Below are positions 34,476 to 44,458 of a stretch of 64,000 nucleotides of DNA, one piece after another. The notes under the pieces were generated by a model that had not been told where the DNA came from, searched no databases, and saw only the letters and a program-made list of their open reading frames with translations. The translations under genes were made by a program, and so were the position numbers. The DNA lies in NCBI GenBank assembly GCA_002368155.1, contig AP018180.1:7000561-7064560 (forward strand), written 5' to 3'. The stretch comes from Nostoc carneum NIES-2107. GTDB taxonomy: Bacteria > Cyanobacteriota > Cyanobacteriia > Cyanobacteriales > Nostocaceae. Numbering within the stretch: the stretch's first letter is position 1; each line of letters starts with the position of its first letter.

Positions 34476-35672
34476 TTAGCTGATAGTTGATTTAGCAATT
34501 ACTCCTAATTGCATCCCTGATGGATAATTACCATCTTCTTTAATGCGTTTAACTTCGGCATCACTAATTCGCAAGTTTAACTTCTGTCCTACAGTCCGCA
34601 CAATATCTCCGCGATCAATTACGCCAGCTACCGCACCAGCCGGAGACAGGACTGTAATCCGAGGTAACTTTTCAGTTTCCATTTTGTTAATTAATTCAGC
34701 TAAAGAAGTTGATTCTGCAACAGTCGGGATTTCTGTTAATGGATGCACAATGCTTTGCAGAGTTTGAGTTTCCCATTGGCTTCTTTCTACTAAGCGTAAA
34801 TCGTCAATAGAAACCATTCCCCGATAACGTCCATCAGCCGCAGCAAAATAAACTTCTGGAGCATTAGTATCTAATAGATATGCATCAGCAAAGGCACGCA
34901 AAGTCTGATCAGCATCAACTACGCGGAAGTCACGCGTCATCGTATCAGCAGCTGCGAGTTTCAGCAAGGTTTCTTGTAAAGTGGTGACGCTATCATAGCT
35001 GTTGGCGTTGCGAATTCCAAACCAACCCAACAACACAATCCACAAACCTAAAGCTATTTCCCTAGTAAAAAAGTCTATAGCAAATCCCAGAGCGATCGCA
35101 CTATAACCCAAAATCTGCCCCGCCCTAGCTGCTAAATGTACAGCTTGAAAGCGGTTACCTGTAAACTGCCATAGTGCTGCTTTTAATACTTGCCCTCCAT
35201 CTAAGGGTAAGCCGGGAATTAAGTTAAATAAAGCCACTACTAAGTTGATTCTGGCCAAATCATTGACCATTTCACCCAGAGGAGTAGTATCAGGTAACAC
35301 AGAACCCAAGAGACGCAGGATAAAAAATAGGGCAATACTCACTAAAGGCCCTGCGATCGCAACTTGAAATGCTTTACCTGGAGTTTTCGATTCTTCTTCA
35401 ATCGCCGCAATCCCACCAAACAAAAATAAGGTGATGGAATTTACTTTAATCCCTTGCGATCGCGCTACTAAGCTGTGACCTAATTCATGTAACAACACCG
35501 AACCAAATAGCAGCAGCGCCATGACTATCCCCGCACTCCACGCTACTGTATTCCCCCATTCTTGGTAAGCTACCCCAAAGTTGAGAGTTGCTAACCCTAA
35601 AATTACGAACCACAGAGGATCTAAAAATAGTGGAATCCCAAATAAAGACCCAATTCTCCAATTTGTTTGCAT
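34476..35672 (-). CDS. Site-2 protease family protein with C-terminal CBS domains
   Basis: 398 residues: about six membrane segments with the zinc site HELGH (about 63) and the second motif NLIPGLPLDGG (about 155), then two CBS domains (about 235-370, ADTMTRDFRVV and VIDRGDIVR). This is the SREBP-protease subgroup with CBS, which cuts membrane proteins inside the bilayer, possibly under control by adenine nucleotides through CBS (family knowledge). No neighbouring anti-sigma factor or obvious substrate gene is seen. It is convergent with the tRNA nucleotidyltransferase. Confidence 0.88.
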   Translation of the reverse strand: MQTNWRIGSLFGIPLFLDPLWFVILGLATLNFGVAYQEWGNTVAWSAGIVMALLLFGSVLLHELGHSLVARSQGIKVNSITLFLFGGIAAIEEESKTPGKAFQVAIAGPLVSIALFFILRLLGSVLPDTTPLGEMVNDLARINLVVALFNLIPGLPLDGGQVLKAALWQFTGNRFQAVHLAARAGQILGYSAIALGFAIDFFTREIALGLWIVLLGWFGIRNANSYDSVTTLQETLLKLAAADTMTRDFRVVDADQTLRAFADAYLLDTNAPEVYFAAADGRYRGMVSIDDLRLVERSQWETQTLQSIVHPLTEIPTVAESTSLAELINKMETEKLPRITVLSPAGAVAGVIDRGDIVRTVGQKLNLRISDAEVKRIKEDGNYPSGMQLGVIAKSTIS

Positions 35673-36589
35673 GACATCTTCCTAAAAGTAGATCTTTGCC
35701 GTAGTAGATGATATAAATAATTCAAGTGTTCTTTTATACTATGAAGCGTGCCTATGGCGAACCTTGTGCCCCACAACTGTGACGATGCTCTAATTTCTAG
35801 AATAGACAATTAATCTTATTTAATCACGCAAAGAAAATAAAATTCTCATTTCCAATCTATAAGCTTCTTAATCATAAATATGGTGCAATGCAGGCTTAAT
35901 CGTTGAGCATACCTGTATTGCAATAATTATGCGTTCAAGACATAAGAGAAAGTGGAAATGAAGCAAGAAAGCTTTTTAAACGCTTGTATAACGTTCACAA
36001 ATCAGCATTTACCCTCAATCGAAATAGACTTTTAAATTTTATTCCTGCGAGTATTTTTCTGCTTTCAAAATTATTTATCTATAAACATTGAGGTGGCACT
36101 TTTTACAAGCAAGTAATATCAGGGACTGCCAAATCGCTTCTTTGAGTATGGAAAGCTGGCGAGGAAGAATTTTATGATAATCTTTACTCTCTACTCATTG
36201 CATAATTAATTTTCTGGAACTCCCGAAAACAATATGTTGAAAGTACTGAAGCAGTATTTTATTAAGTGAAATAAATTAGTGTCCAATAGGAAAACCCTAA
36301 ATTTTGATGTAGTTCTTACTTAATAGATTTTTATTTTTGTTACTCTCACTAATAAATGAAAAGCGTATATACCATTTTTATTTGATTTTTGAAAGCCAAA
36401 GTAAATTTGTCAGTTCTTCTTTCCTATTTTTTATTCCCTACCTTAAGTAGTCATTTCCCAACTTCTGCAAGCATTGCTATATATCAATTATTTATATTTG
36501 TACATAGCTGAACTATTGTATAAGCAAGATTATGGTAGGGTGAGTTTAACACTGGAGTTAGTAATACTAGATTACCTGAGATAAACAGT
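35673..36589. other. Long AT-rich region, no certain gene
   Basis: About 900 bases. One 25-residue frame starts at about 35958 (MKQESFLNACITFTNQ), without support. No repeat or RNA was recognised. The promoters of the site-2 protease and of the small membrane protein should be at its two ends. Confidence 0.4.
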
Positions 36590-36877
36590 ATGCTTTTACC
36601 AGTTTTTTACATGGCAAGCATTGATGATATAGACACTGCAAATCTTTCTCGCGGTGAAATACAAGTGCGGAATATTGCTAAAAATATCTCCTTAATTCCG
36701 ACTTTTGTTATATATGCGCTCTTTTTACCGTTGCTAATGATTTTATATTACTGCTACGAACCTGGGAAAGAAAAAATTCACGTTTTTATCTTTACTTTTA
36801 TTATTAAACCAATTCGCTGGTTCTCATATAAGATAGTTTATTTGGTTTGTGATTTTTTCCGAAGGCTGAATAAGTAA
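36590..36877 (+). CDS. Small hypothetical membrane protein
   Basis: 95 residues with a membrane segment at about 35-58 (LIPTFVIYALFLPLLMILYY) and a second hydrophobic, aromatic stretch at about 64-88. The C-terminus is basic (FFRRLNK). An alternative start at residue 8 (MASIDDIDTANL) is possible; there is no clear ribosome site for either. I do not recognise a family. The composition is protein-like rather than random, but it remains a prediction. Confidence 0.4.
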   Translation: MLLPVFYMASIDDIDTANLSRGEIQVRNIAKNISLIPTFVIYALFLPLLMILYYCYEPGKEKIHVFIFTFIIKPIRWFSYKIVYLVCDFFRRLNK

Positions 36878-36921
36878 GCAGGATTAACTGCGGACAAGAA
36901 CATGGAATACAACTTACTTAT

Positions 36922-36974
36922 TTGTGTCTTCGTGCCTTTGCGATTCAAGATTTTTACACAAAGGCACAAAGGCA
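36922..36974. repeat. Inverted GTGCCTTTG/CAAAGGCAC repeat
   Basis: TTCGTGCCTTTGCG and ACACAAAGGCACAAAGGCAC face each other over about 20 bases. It is a hairpin-forming element of the dispersed type found after cyanobacterial genes, between the small membrane protein and psaK. Confidence 0.55.
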
Positions 36975-37071
36975 CAAATTTATGTTTAACTCAAGTGAAT
37001 ATAAAGCTGAATAGATTTCCAGCCTCAGAACTTACAAGAGATATGTAGTTAAGAACCTTGATGAATCAAAA

Positions 37072-37320
37072 CTACAGACGACCGATGTTAGTCAAGCCCA
37101 AAACAATGCCCACACCGATAATGTGACCAAAAGCCATTGCTGCAAGGAAGGTAGTAGCACTAACGGGAAGGCCAGGTAATTTAGGGCCTACATTAGGATA
37201 TTCAATTCTGGTAGACAGCAAAAGTGCTACGACACTGCTGAGACTGATGATAATGGCCACGGTTGGATTCCATGCAGGTGTTGCAGGAACGGATGTTGCT
37301 GCGAATAAGAGGGATGACAT
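37072..37320 (-). CDS. psaK: Photosystem I reaction centre subunit PsaK
   Basis: 82 residues from ATG 37320, after a perfect AGGAGG 10 bases upstream. Two membrane helices surround the loop STRIEYPNVGPKLPGLPVSA, and GHIIGVGIVLGL ends the second helix; both are typical for PsaK. PsaK is a peripheral, chlorophyll-binding photosystem I subunit at the PsaA side that can join energy transfer from phycobilisomes. Some cyanobacteria have two PsaK forms; which one this is cannot be told. Confidence 0.92.
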   Translation of the reverse strand: MSSLLFAATSVPATPAWNPTVAIIISLSSVVALLLSTRIEYPNVGPKLPGLPVSATTFLAAMAFGHIIGVGIVLGLTNIGRL

Positions 37321-37453
37321 CAATTTTGTGCCTCCTAAAATAGGAAAATAAATTTAAACCATCAAGATTATAAAATTGATTAGGAAAAAACCAGAAAATA
37401 ATGGAAAAATATCTACCTTTTTACAGGTAATTTTCTAATATAGATAAACCTCT

Positions 37454-38107
37454 ATGCGAATTAAAATTTGTGGCATTACTCAACCTCAGCAGTCTGTAGC
37501 GATCGCTTCTCTTGGTGCTACGGCACTAGGATTTATTTGTGTGCCAACTTCACCCCGCTATGTTAATGTACAGCAAATCCAGGCAGCAGTAGCGCCACTA
37601 CCCGAGCAAATAGACAAAATTGGAGTGTTTGCCAACTCTAGTATCCCAGAAATTACTCAAACAGTTGTAGAGTCTAATTTAACTAGCGTGCAGTTGCATG
37701 GTAATGAATCACCAGAGTTTTGCCAGCAGTTACGTCAAGCTTTGCCATCTGTGGAAATTATAAAAGCCTTGAGGATTCGCAGCCACGAGCATCTTCAGCA
37801 AGTGACTGAGTATACCAATTATATAGATACGCTATTGCTAGATGCTTATCATCCGCAACATCTTGGGGGTACAGGTCAAACCTTAGACTGGACTATGCTC
37901 CAACAATTTAGACCTGGTTGTCCGTGGTTTTTAGCTGGAGGATTAACTCCAGATAATATTTTAGATGCCCTGAGTCTAGTAAAACCCAATGGTATAGATT
38001 TATCTAGCGGTGTGGAAAGAAAACCGGGAGATAAAGATTTAGATTTAGTCGCCAAGTTATTTTTAACGCTGAATAGTTATGCGAGCGATCGCATAATCAG
38101 CGCCTGA
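37454..38107 (+). CDS. trpF: Phosphoribosylanthranilate isomerase
   Basis: 217 residues, TIM barrel. The catalytic Cys is in RIKICGIT and the general-acid Asp in [15 protein letters not shown]. The phosphate-binding [11 protein letters not shown] and GIDLSSGVE loops complete the active site. It converts phosphoribosylanthranilate to CdRP in tryptophan synthesis. It stands alone, as trp genes of cyanobacteria are usually scattered. Confidence 0.95.
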   Translation: MRIKICGITQPQQSVAIASLGATALGFICVPTSPRYVNVQQIQAAVAPLPEQIDKIGVFANSSIPEITQTVVESNLTSVQLHGNESPEFCQQLRQALPSVEIIKALRIRSHEHLQQVTEYTNYIDTLLLDAYHPQHLGGTGQTLDWTMLQQFRPGCPWFLAGGLTPDNILDALSLVKPNGIDLSSGVERKPGDKDLDLVAKLFLTLNSYASDRIISA

Positions 38108-38127
38108 AAATATCCTGGATCTAGCCT

Positions 38128-38174
38128 AAGGGATTTCCAGAAAATGGAATATTTTTGTAGTTGGAAGTCCCTAA
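38128..38174. terminator. Hairpin between trpF and folE
   Basis: GGGATTTCCA (38130-38139) and TGGAAGTCCC (38162-38171) pair with one mismatch. A second stem GGATGAA...TTCATCC follows at about 38190-38229. They lie between convergent genes and probably end trpF and folE transcripts. Confidence 0.4.
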
Positions 38175-38243
38175 GCGCCCTATTTTCAAGGATGAAGCCT
38201 GAAGATTGAAATTATTCATTCTTCATCCCTTACACTTTATCCT

Positions 38244-38951
38244 TTAAAAGAATGCTGCTTGGTGACGAATCAAATTCAAGAATTCTTCGCGAGTTTTTTG
38301 CTCATCTTGGAACACACCTAGCATCGCACTGGTGACTGTCCAAGAACCTGGTTTTTGCACGCCGCGCATTACCATGCACATATGAGTTGCTTCCATGACT
38401 ACTGCAACTCCTTGGGGGTTAAGGATAGTCTGAACTGCTTCTGCAATTTGGCGAGTCAGTCTTTCTTGGACTTGCAGACGACGGGAGTACATCTCAACAA
38501 TCCGCGCTAGCTTGCTGAGTCCCACAACTTTTTGGTTAGGAATATAAGCAATGTGCGCTCTTCCCATGAAAGGTAACATATGATGTTCGCACAAGCTAAA
38601 GAAATTAATATCCCGAACTAAGACCATTTCGTTATGGCCTTCGTTAAAGATGGCTCCATTAACCAGTTCTTCTAGCGATTGGTTGTAGCCACTGGTCAGA
38701 AACCGCATTGCTTCTGCTACCCGTTTAGGTGTTTTCAGCAAACCTTCACGTTCAGGATCTTCTCCCACACCTAATAGGATTTGACGCACGGCTGCTGTCA
38801 TTTGCTCCATCTCTTCTTCTTGAGGAGGATGCAAATTAGGCTCATGTCCGTCGTGGGTATTGCGATCGGGTCTGATAGTGATGGCTTCTGCTAAATCAGG
38901 TATTAAAGGTGATTGTGAGCGATTAGAACCGTTAGGACTCGCGATAGTCAT
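38244..38951 (-). CDS. folE: GTP cyclohydrolase I
   Basis: 235 residues. The zinc and catalytic residues are in [12 protein letters not shown] and [11 protein letters not shown], and the GYNQ...G region of the homodecamer is present. It opens GTP to 7,8-dihydroneopterin triphosphate, the first step for folates and pterins. The N-terminal 45 residues are variable. It is the last of the same-strand run ado-aar-accA-SDR-folE. Confidence 0.94.
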   Translation of the reverse strand: MTIASPNGSNRSQSPLIPDLAEAITIRPDRNTHDGHEPNLHPPQEEEMEQMTAAVRQILLGVGEDPEREGLLKTPKRVAEAMRFLTSGYNQSLEELVNGAIFNEGHNEMVLVRDINFFSLCEHHMLPFMGRAHIAYIPNQKVVGLSKLARIVEMYSRRLQVQERLTRQIAEAVQTILNPQGVAVVMEATHMCMVMRGVQKPGSWTVTSAMLGVFQDEQKTREEFLNLIRHQAAFF

Positions 38952-39056
38952 GATTTAAGTTTGGTAAGGGTTGATTGTCTGCCATTTGCCATTTGTCATT
39001 AATCATTTGTAATCAGCAAAAACAAATGACTAGTGATAAACCAACGAAGGACTAGT

Positions 39057-39782
39057 TTAGAGAACGCCAGCACTAGGCATGAGAGTTAATTCATCAATGA
39101 CTGCTTGTGGTGGCAATAAAGCTGTGTGCAGAATCGACTGAGCAACAATTTCGGGTGTTAACATTTTTGAGCGATCAAAGTTGGCATTGACTGTTTCTGT
39201 ATCCCAAAGTTCGGTATTCACAGCACCAGGATAAATTGCTGTGACGCGAATTCCGTGGGCGCGTTCTTCTTGTGCTAAAGCTTGAGAAAGGGCAATTAGA
39301 CCAGATTTACTAACGCTGTATGCACCCCAATTAGCAAAGGCTTGCTTGCCAGCAATCGAGACAATGTTGATAATTGTGCCGCTTTGGCGATCGCGCATTC
39401 CTGGCAAAATCCCTAAAATACACTGGAAGACGCTGGTGAGATTTAAATTAATCACTTGCTGCCAGTCTTCTAAGGGAGTTTCGCTTAAAGTTCCTGTATA
39501 CGCTATCCCCGCACTGTTTACCAAAATGTCTATATCGCCAAAATCATGGGCGATCGCTTGTATTTGTTCTTTTACTTGCCCAACACAAGCTAAATCGACA
39601 GCATAAATTTTCGCTGCAGCGCCTGTATGCTTTGCTGCTAATGCTACCGCCTCCAATTTCTCTAGGGAACGGCTGACTAAGGCGACATCTATTCCCGCCT
39701 TTGCAAATGCCAAAGCAGTTGCTTTCCCAATTCCACTACTTGCCCCAGTAATTAGGGCGCGTCGTTTCGGCTCAACGCTCAT
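39057..39782 (-). CDS. Short-chain dehydrogenase/reductase
   Basis: About 241 residues from ATG 39782 (MSVEPKRRALITGASSGIG). It shows the NAD(P)-binding TGASSGIG, the NSAG motif and the catalytic Ser...YSVSK. It is close to 3-ketoacyl-ACP reductase-like SDRs. Its place between accA and folE, beside aar and ado, recurs in cyanobacteria and hints at a fatty-acid or aldehyde/alcohol role, but its substrate is unknown. The upstream 16 residues of the frame are not typical. Confidence 0.88.
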   Translation of the reverse strand: MSVEPKRRALITGASSGIGKATALAFAKAGIDVALVSRSLEKLEAVALAAKHTGAAAKIYAVDLACVGQVKEQIQAIAHDFGDIDILVNSAGIAYTGTLSETPLEDWQQVINLNLTSVFQCILGILPGMRDRQSGTIINIVSIAGKQAFANWGAYSVSKSGLIALSQALAQEERAHGIRVTAIYPGAVNTELWDTETVNANFDRSKMLTPEIVAQSILHTALLPPQAVIDELTLMPSAGVL

Positions 39783-40173
39783 GCTATCTCCAGATTTGTT
39801 GGCGGTTCTGCAAGCTTCTACATACCCCATTATTTAAATCTCTCGGTTTGGATAGATTAAAGCAATCTAATTTATAGATTAAAAAAATCTAAAAAAGCCG
39901 ATGATTTTTTGCGACAACTGCTATATTCGTTGCCAACATGGGTGTTTTTTTGGTTAAATATTTGTCCCTAGATGACCGCAAATGTTCATCTAGAAATTGC
40001 CATTGCCACACTCAATGTTATTACCAAATAACTAAATGTTAGACAAACCAATCATCCAATAGAGTTGATTTGCCCAAAAGCAAACGCCTATGACTGAGAA
40101 GATTGTTAAAAATCTTTAAGCGTCATAGGCAATTATAGCATTGCTGCTATGCTAAGCAAGCATCTGTAGGTTG
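39783..40173. other. Spacer between accA and the SDR gene
   Basis: About 390 bases without a gene. It holds the accA terminator hairpin at its right end and, presumably, a promoter for the SDR gene in the AT-rich left half. Confidence 0.4.
40086..40130 (-). terminator. Hairpin after accA
   Basis: Outer arms GCCTATGAC and GTCATAGGC with an inner AAGATT/AATCTT pair give a long stem about 45 bases after the accA stop. A T-rich stretch follows on the minus strand. Confidence 0.6.
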
Positions 40174-41154
40174 TTACTGAGCAAGTTCAGTGAAAACGCC
40201 AATCTTGCGGAATTTTTCGTAGCGCAATTGACGACGTTCGGAAGCTGTTAAACGATTGAGTTCGTCGAGATTTTCCAATAGAGCTTGTTTGAGGGTTGTA
40301 GCGGCTTCTATGGGGTCAGAGTGAGCGCCACCAATTGGTTCTGGCAAGATTTGGTCAATAATACCCAAGTTTTTCAGGTCATGGGAAATAATTTTGAGAG
40401 CAGTAGCAGCTTGTGGGGCTTTGGTAGCATCTTTCCACAAAATAGCAGCACAGGCTTCTGGAGTGGCAACTGTGTAAACAGAGTGTTCAAACATCATTAA
40501 GCGATCGCCTACACCAATACCAAGTGCGCCGCCAGAACCGCCCTCGCCAATTACCGTGCAGATAATAGGCACGTCCAAGCAGAACATTTCGCGTAAATTG
40601 TAAGCGATCGCCTCTCCTTGCCCTTGATGTTCGGCTTCTACCCCAGACCAAGCTCCCGGCGTATCGATGAAGGTTAAAATCGGCATCGAAAACTTGTTGG
40701 CGTGTTCCATCAACCGCAGTGCTTTGCGGTAGCCGCCAGGGTAGGGCATACCAAAATTGCGGGCAATATTGTCTTTGGTATCCCGCCCTTTTTGATGACC
40801 CAACATCACTACAGGCTGTCCGCCCACACGACCAACACCACCCACTAAAGCCGGATCGTCACCGCCACAGCGATCGCCATGTAACTCCATCCATTCATCA
40901 CTAATTGCTTGAATGTAATCGAGAGTACTAGGGCGGCGGGGATGACGAGCAACTTGCAATCGCTGGGATGGGGATAGACTAGTAAAAATTTCCTCACGCA
41001 GTTGCATAGCGCGTGCTTCTAGCTGGCGGATTTGACCAGAAACATCCACACCATTTTCTTCTGCGAGTTGGCGAATTTGATCGATTCGGGTTGCGAGTTC
41101 TGCTAGCGGCTTTTCAAAATCTAACAGTAGCGGTTTACGCTCGGTAGTTGCCAT
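40174..41154 (-). CDS. accA: Acetyl-CoA carboxylase carboxyltransferase subunit alpha
   Basis: 326 residues. Landmarks: [17 protein letters not shown], the [27 protein letters not shown] block, FIDTPGAW, and [15 protein letters not shown], which forms the oxyanion site. With AccD it transfers the carboxyl group from biotin to acetyl-CoA, starting fatty-acid synthesis. It lies between aar and the SDR gene on the same strand. A degenerate AATTGGGGATTGA-type repeat region separates it from aar. Confidence 0.96.
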   Translation of the reverse strand: MATTERKPLLLDFEKPLAELATRIDQIRQLAEENGVDVSGQIRQLEARAMQLREEIFTSLSPSQRLQVARHPRRPSTLDYIQAISDEWMELHGDRCGGDDPALVGGVGRVGGQPVVMLGHQKGRDTKDNIARNFGMPYPGGYRKALRLMEHANKFSMPILTFIDTPGAWSGVEAEHQGQGEAIAYNLREMFCLDVPIICTVIGEGGSGGALGIGVGDRLMMFEHSVYTVATPEACAAILWKDATKAPQAATALKIISHDLKNLGIIDQILPEPIGGAHSDPIEAATTLKQALLENLDELNRLTASERRQLRYEKFRKIGVFTELAQ

Positions 41155-41156
41155 AG

Positions 41157-41382
41157 TTAGGGATTAGGATTAGGGATCGGGTATAGGGTATTGAATATGG
41201 GGGGTTGAAAATTGGGGATTGAGAACTGGATAATGGATATAAGAAATTGGGAATTGAAAATTGGGGATTTTTGATATCAAGGTTCTGAAGATTGGGGCAT
41301 CAAGATGAGAGATGGGGTCTGGCTAATTTCCCTTTTCTCCTCATTATGCTCTTTCCAGTCCCCAACCCCCAGTTCCCAATCA
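41157..41382. repeat. Degenerate short repeats between accA and aar
   Basis: Imperfect copies of GGGATTAGG, AATTGGGGATT and GAACTGGATAAT follow each other over about 120 bases, ending with CCCCAACCCCCAGTTCCC next to the aar stop. They belong to the heptamer-repeat class of this genome. Confidence 0.6.
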
Positions 41383-42402
41383 CTAAACTAGCAGTGGTCT
41401 AAATCCATGCTTAACTGAAACCTGACCAATCTGCTCCATTTTGTCTACGGTAATCTGATTCCGCCCCCAAGAAAAGTTCGTGTATAACTTCTCAAATTCC
41501 AGCAGCATCGATTCCGCAAAACAAGCAAACAATTGACGTGCTGGCACATCCATATTGACTATTTTCATAATTTTCCAGTCAATATCTAGAGAATGCTCTA
41601 CAATCCCACCATTTAGCACATATACGCCAGGATGCTGAATCTTTGTCCCTAAATTTTTCGGATAACCACCATCAATCAACAAACAGGGTTGCTTTAATAC
41701 AGTTGGGTCTATTTCTACGCCTTTAGGCATACTAGCAACCCAAACCACAATATCAGCTTGGGGTAATGCTTCCTCTAAAGACAAGATTTTTCCTCGCCCC
41801 AGTTCACCTTGCAAATTATGGAGACGTTCTTGGTTACGAGCTATTAACAGTAGTTCTTTGACATCTGTTTTCGCATCTAGCCAACGAGTAACAGCGCTAC
41901 CAATATCACCCGTTGCGCCACAGACAGCTACAGTTGCTTTGTTTAACTCAATTCCTAATTGTTTTGAAGCCTGTTCCACTTGCCGACAAATAATATAGGC
42001 AGTGTGAGTATTGCCGGTTGTAAAGCGTTCAAACTCTAGTTTTATATTCCGAACTTGGCTAAACTGCTCCAAGTTAAAGTTTTCAAAAATGATGGAAGAA
42101 AACCCACCTAAAGCTGTGATATTAATGCCATGCTTTTGAGCATGGGCCATAGCATTGAGTACTTTGCGGGTTGCTGCTTTAATCCGGCGATTTGCTAGCA
42201 TCTCGGGTAAGAAGCAAGATTCTACATACTGCCCTTCTATTTTCTGTCCCGTGACGCTAGTGACAGTAATTTTATCAACAATTTGCGGTGGGGCACTGCA
42301 CCAAAAATCTAGCCCTTGATCGGCATATTCTGGGTATCCCAATTCTTTGGCTACCGCTTGAGCGTGTTCCAAACTAGTCAGATGTCCAATTAGACCAAAC
42401 AT
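41383..42402 (-). CDS. aar: Long-chain acyl-ACP reductase
   Basis: 339 residues from ATG 42402 ([15 protein letters not shown]), the usual start and length of AAR; the frame extends 21 residues further up. A Rossmann-type NADPH site is visible at [15 protein letters not shown], and the catalytic Cys lies in FLLPEML-type neighbourhoods ([14 protein letters not shown]). AAR reduces fatty acyl-ACP to a fatty aldehyde. The partner ado lies directly upstream on the same strand, so the pair makes C15-C17 alkanes. Confidence 0.95.
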   Translation of the reverse strand: MFGLIGHLTSLEHAQAVAKELGYPEYADQGLDFWCSAPPQIVDKITVTSVTGQKIEGQYVESCFLPEMLANRRIKAATRKVLNAMAHAQKHGINITALGGFSSIIFENFNLEQFSQVRNIKLEFERFTTGNTHTAYIICRQVEQASKQLGIELNKATVAVCGATGDIGSAVTRWLDAKTDVKELLLIARNQERLHNLQGELGRGKILSLEEALPQADIVVWVASMPKGVEIDPTVLKQPCLLIDGGYPKNLGTKIQHPGVYVLNGGIVEHSLDIDWKIMKIVNMDVPARQLFACFAESMLLEFEKLYTNFSWGRNQITVDKMEQIGQVSVKHGFRPLLV

Positions 42403-42614
42403 GTATTGATATTTAAGCGCGTGCTGCGTCGAAAACGTGGAATCATAACCAAATTTTGGATACATAGAATGATGCGAGATTTCTGGGCTAGCCTTGTCAC
42501 CAAGACTTTTTTTCCGAAATCTCCAATCTAAAATCCAAAATTGTTATGGGTGGGTTAAGAGGGAATAACTTACTCTTAAAAATACTACACAAAGCGTAAG
42601 AAGCATCAAAAGTA

Positions 42615-42660
42615 TGAAGTATGAAGGGTAAAGTTAAGAATTTTATCCTTCATAACTTCA
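42615..42660 (-). terminator. Hairpin between ado and aar
   Basis: TGAAGTATGAAGG and CCTTCATAACTTCA pair with small bulges just after the ado stop codon. It may end or attenuate the ado transcript and separate its level from aar. Confidence 0.45.
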
Positions 42661-42673
42661 TCCTTCATCTTTT

Positions 42674-43369
42674 TTAAGCGGCTACAAGTCCATAAGCTGA
42701 TAGGCGCATGATGTCACGAGTAGTGAAGCCAATATTACTTAATGCTTCACCGTACTGAATCATGAAATCTTCAACCAAAGCATCTTTTTCCATTGCCAAA
42801 ACTTGAGCATCATCTGCTACTTGGTTGAGCATTTTCCAAACAAGAGGAAGGTTTTGACGATTTGCCTCTTCTAACTCAGTTTTGGATGCCTCAAAGTTGT
42901 CTTTTAACCAAACTTCGCCAAAGTTGAGATGACTATACTCATCTTTGACTACACCCTCAGTAATTTTGCGGGCGAAATCATCAGCAACAGGGATATAGAT
43001 GTTGTATGCTGCTATAGCAAAACATTCAATAATTAAAGCCTGAATTAGCAAGCAAGTAACTACTTTCCCTTCTGCCGCTGCTTTTTGGAAATTGCCGTGT
43101 AATCCCGAGAAAAACTCCTTAGCAAATTGCAAATCTGGCTCTACTTGTAAATTGCGACCACAAGCTTCAAACCCTTTCTTATGGCGACTTTCCATTTTGG
43201 AAAGACGAATCAAGTCTTCTTTATGTTGCGGCAGCAGTTGGGCCAGTTGAATGTAATTTTCATAGGCTTCTTGTTCACCTTCAATTACGATCGCATTGAT
43301 GCGGCTGTAAGCGTCTTTGTATTTTTCGCTTTGAAAATCTATTTCAGGTTGCTCTGTTATCTGCTGCAT
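42674..43369 (-). CDS. ado: Aldehyde-deformylating oxygenase
   Basis: 231 residues from ATG 43369 ([12 protein letters not shown]); AGAGG stands 9 bases upstream. The di-iron ligands are visible in [30 protein letters not shown] and [11 protein letters not shown]. It converts fatty aldehydes to alkanes and formate with oxygen and ferredoxin-derived electrons. The order ado-aar-accA-SDR-folE is kept in many cyanobacteria. Confidence 0.96.
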   Translation of the reverse strand: MQQITEQPEIDFQSEKYKDAYSRINAIVIEGEQEAYENYIQLAQLLPQHKEDLIRLSKMESRHKKGFEACGRNLQVEPDLQFAKEFFSGLHGNFQKAAAEGKVVTCLLIQALIIECFAIAAYNIYIPVADDFARKITEGVVKDEYSHLNFGEVWLKDNFEASKTELEEANRQNLPLVWKMLNQVADDAQVLAMEKDALVEDFMIQYGEALSNIGFTTRDIMRLSAYGLVAA

Positions 43370-43545
43370 GTTATCTTTACCTCTGTAAAGGTGAATCATT
43401 TGATACCAAAAATAAATTTACCCTATGATTTTAGGGTAACTGTCACTGTGATTTAATTTAACTTAACAAGTCACTTGTTTATAGATTAGCTGTTACTGGG
43501 GGCGATGCTCTACTAATAGAGAGATAAAGCTTCAGAGCAAAACTT

Positions 43546-44373
43546 ATGTCCAAACCACGCTGGAATCTAAATTCTACCGATTTTTTAAGCTTAGGAATAT
43601 TACTGCTGGGGGCTTTTGTCGTTTTGCTGCCCCTGTTTGTGGTTTTCCTGACCTCTTTTGCGCCTGCTGGAGCAACACCGGAAGTTTTACCCAAAAATAG
43701 CTGGAATTTAGCTAATTACCGCGATGCATGGCAGCGTGGTAAATTTTTGTTGGCGTTTGCTAATTCTACTTTAGTAGCGATCGCAGTCACGGCATTTCAG
43801 ATTGTGACTTCGGCTTTGGCAGGTTATGCCTTAGCACGTTTGAAATTTCGTGGCAGACAAGCACTGCTATTGATTGTCTTAGCAACTTTGGTCATACCCT
43901 TTCAATTATTGGTGATTCCCATCTTCTTGGTGTTGAAGTGGGGACATTTAATCAATACCTACGGCGCGTTAATTTTGCCAACGGCGGTCAACGGCTTTGG
44001 CATTTTCTTGTTACGTCAGTATTTCCAGACAATACCTGTAGAGTTGGAAGAAGCTGCGGCTATAGATGGGGCAAACAGGTTACAAATTTTGTGGCAAGTA
44101 ATGTTACCTTTAGCCCGTCCTGCTTTAGTAACCTTGTTTTTGTTCACCTTTATCGGTGAATGGAACGATTTATTTAAGCCCTTAGTATTTACCACACGCC
44201 CAGAATTAAGGACAGTGCAGCTAGCCTTAGCAGAATTTCAAGAGCAATTTACCAATAATTGGCCCTTAATGATGGCGGCGGTAACAATTGCAACTGTGCC
44301 TGTGATGGTGCTATTTCTCATTGGACAAAGACAGTTTATTCGTGGTATTGCGACGACGGGGATTAAGAATTAG
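43546..44373 (+). CDS. Carbohydrate ABC transporter permease (MalG family)
   Basis: 275 residues with six membrane segments and the EAA loop EEAAAIDGANRLQILWQVMLPLARPA that contacts the ATPase. This is the inner-membrane, second-permease type of sugar importers (MalG, UgpE, GgtD). No binding protein, first permease or ATPase gene is near, so the partners must be encoded elsewhere. The substrate cannot be told from this sequence; sucrose or glucosylglycerol systems are possibilities for cyanobacteria. Confidence 0.88.
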   Translation: MSKPRWNLNSTDFLSLGILLLGAFVVLLPLFVVFLTSFAPAGATPEVLPKNSWNLANYRDAWQRGKFLLAFANSTLVAIAVTAFQIVTSALAGYALARLKFRGRQALLLIVLATLVIPFQLLVIPIFLVLKWGHLINTYGALILPTAVNGFGIFLLRQYFQTIPVELEEAAAIDGANRLQILWQVMLPLARPALVTLFLFTFIGEWNDLFKPLVFTTRPELRTVQLALAEFQEQFTNNWPLMMAAVTIATVPVMVLFLIGQRQFIRGIATTGIKN

Positions 44374-44374
44374 G

Positions 44375-44458
44375 GGACTGGGGACTGGGAAATAGGGACT
44401 AGAAGAAGAAGCGGAGGAGCAATTTCAATTACCCATTACCCATTACCCATTCCCATCA
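44375..44458. repeat. GGGGACT and CCCATTA short repeats
   Basis: Two GGGGACTGG units follow the permease stop, and three copies of TTACCCA stand before the stop of the convergent gene. Confidence 0.65.

Noticed and set aside
43546-44373. Complete sugar ABC transporter operon
   Set aside because: Only one permease gene is present; the neighbours are unrelated, so no system can be claimed.
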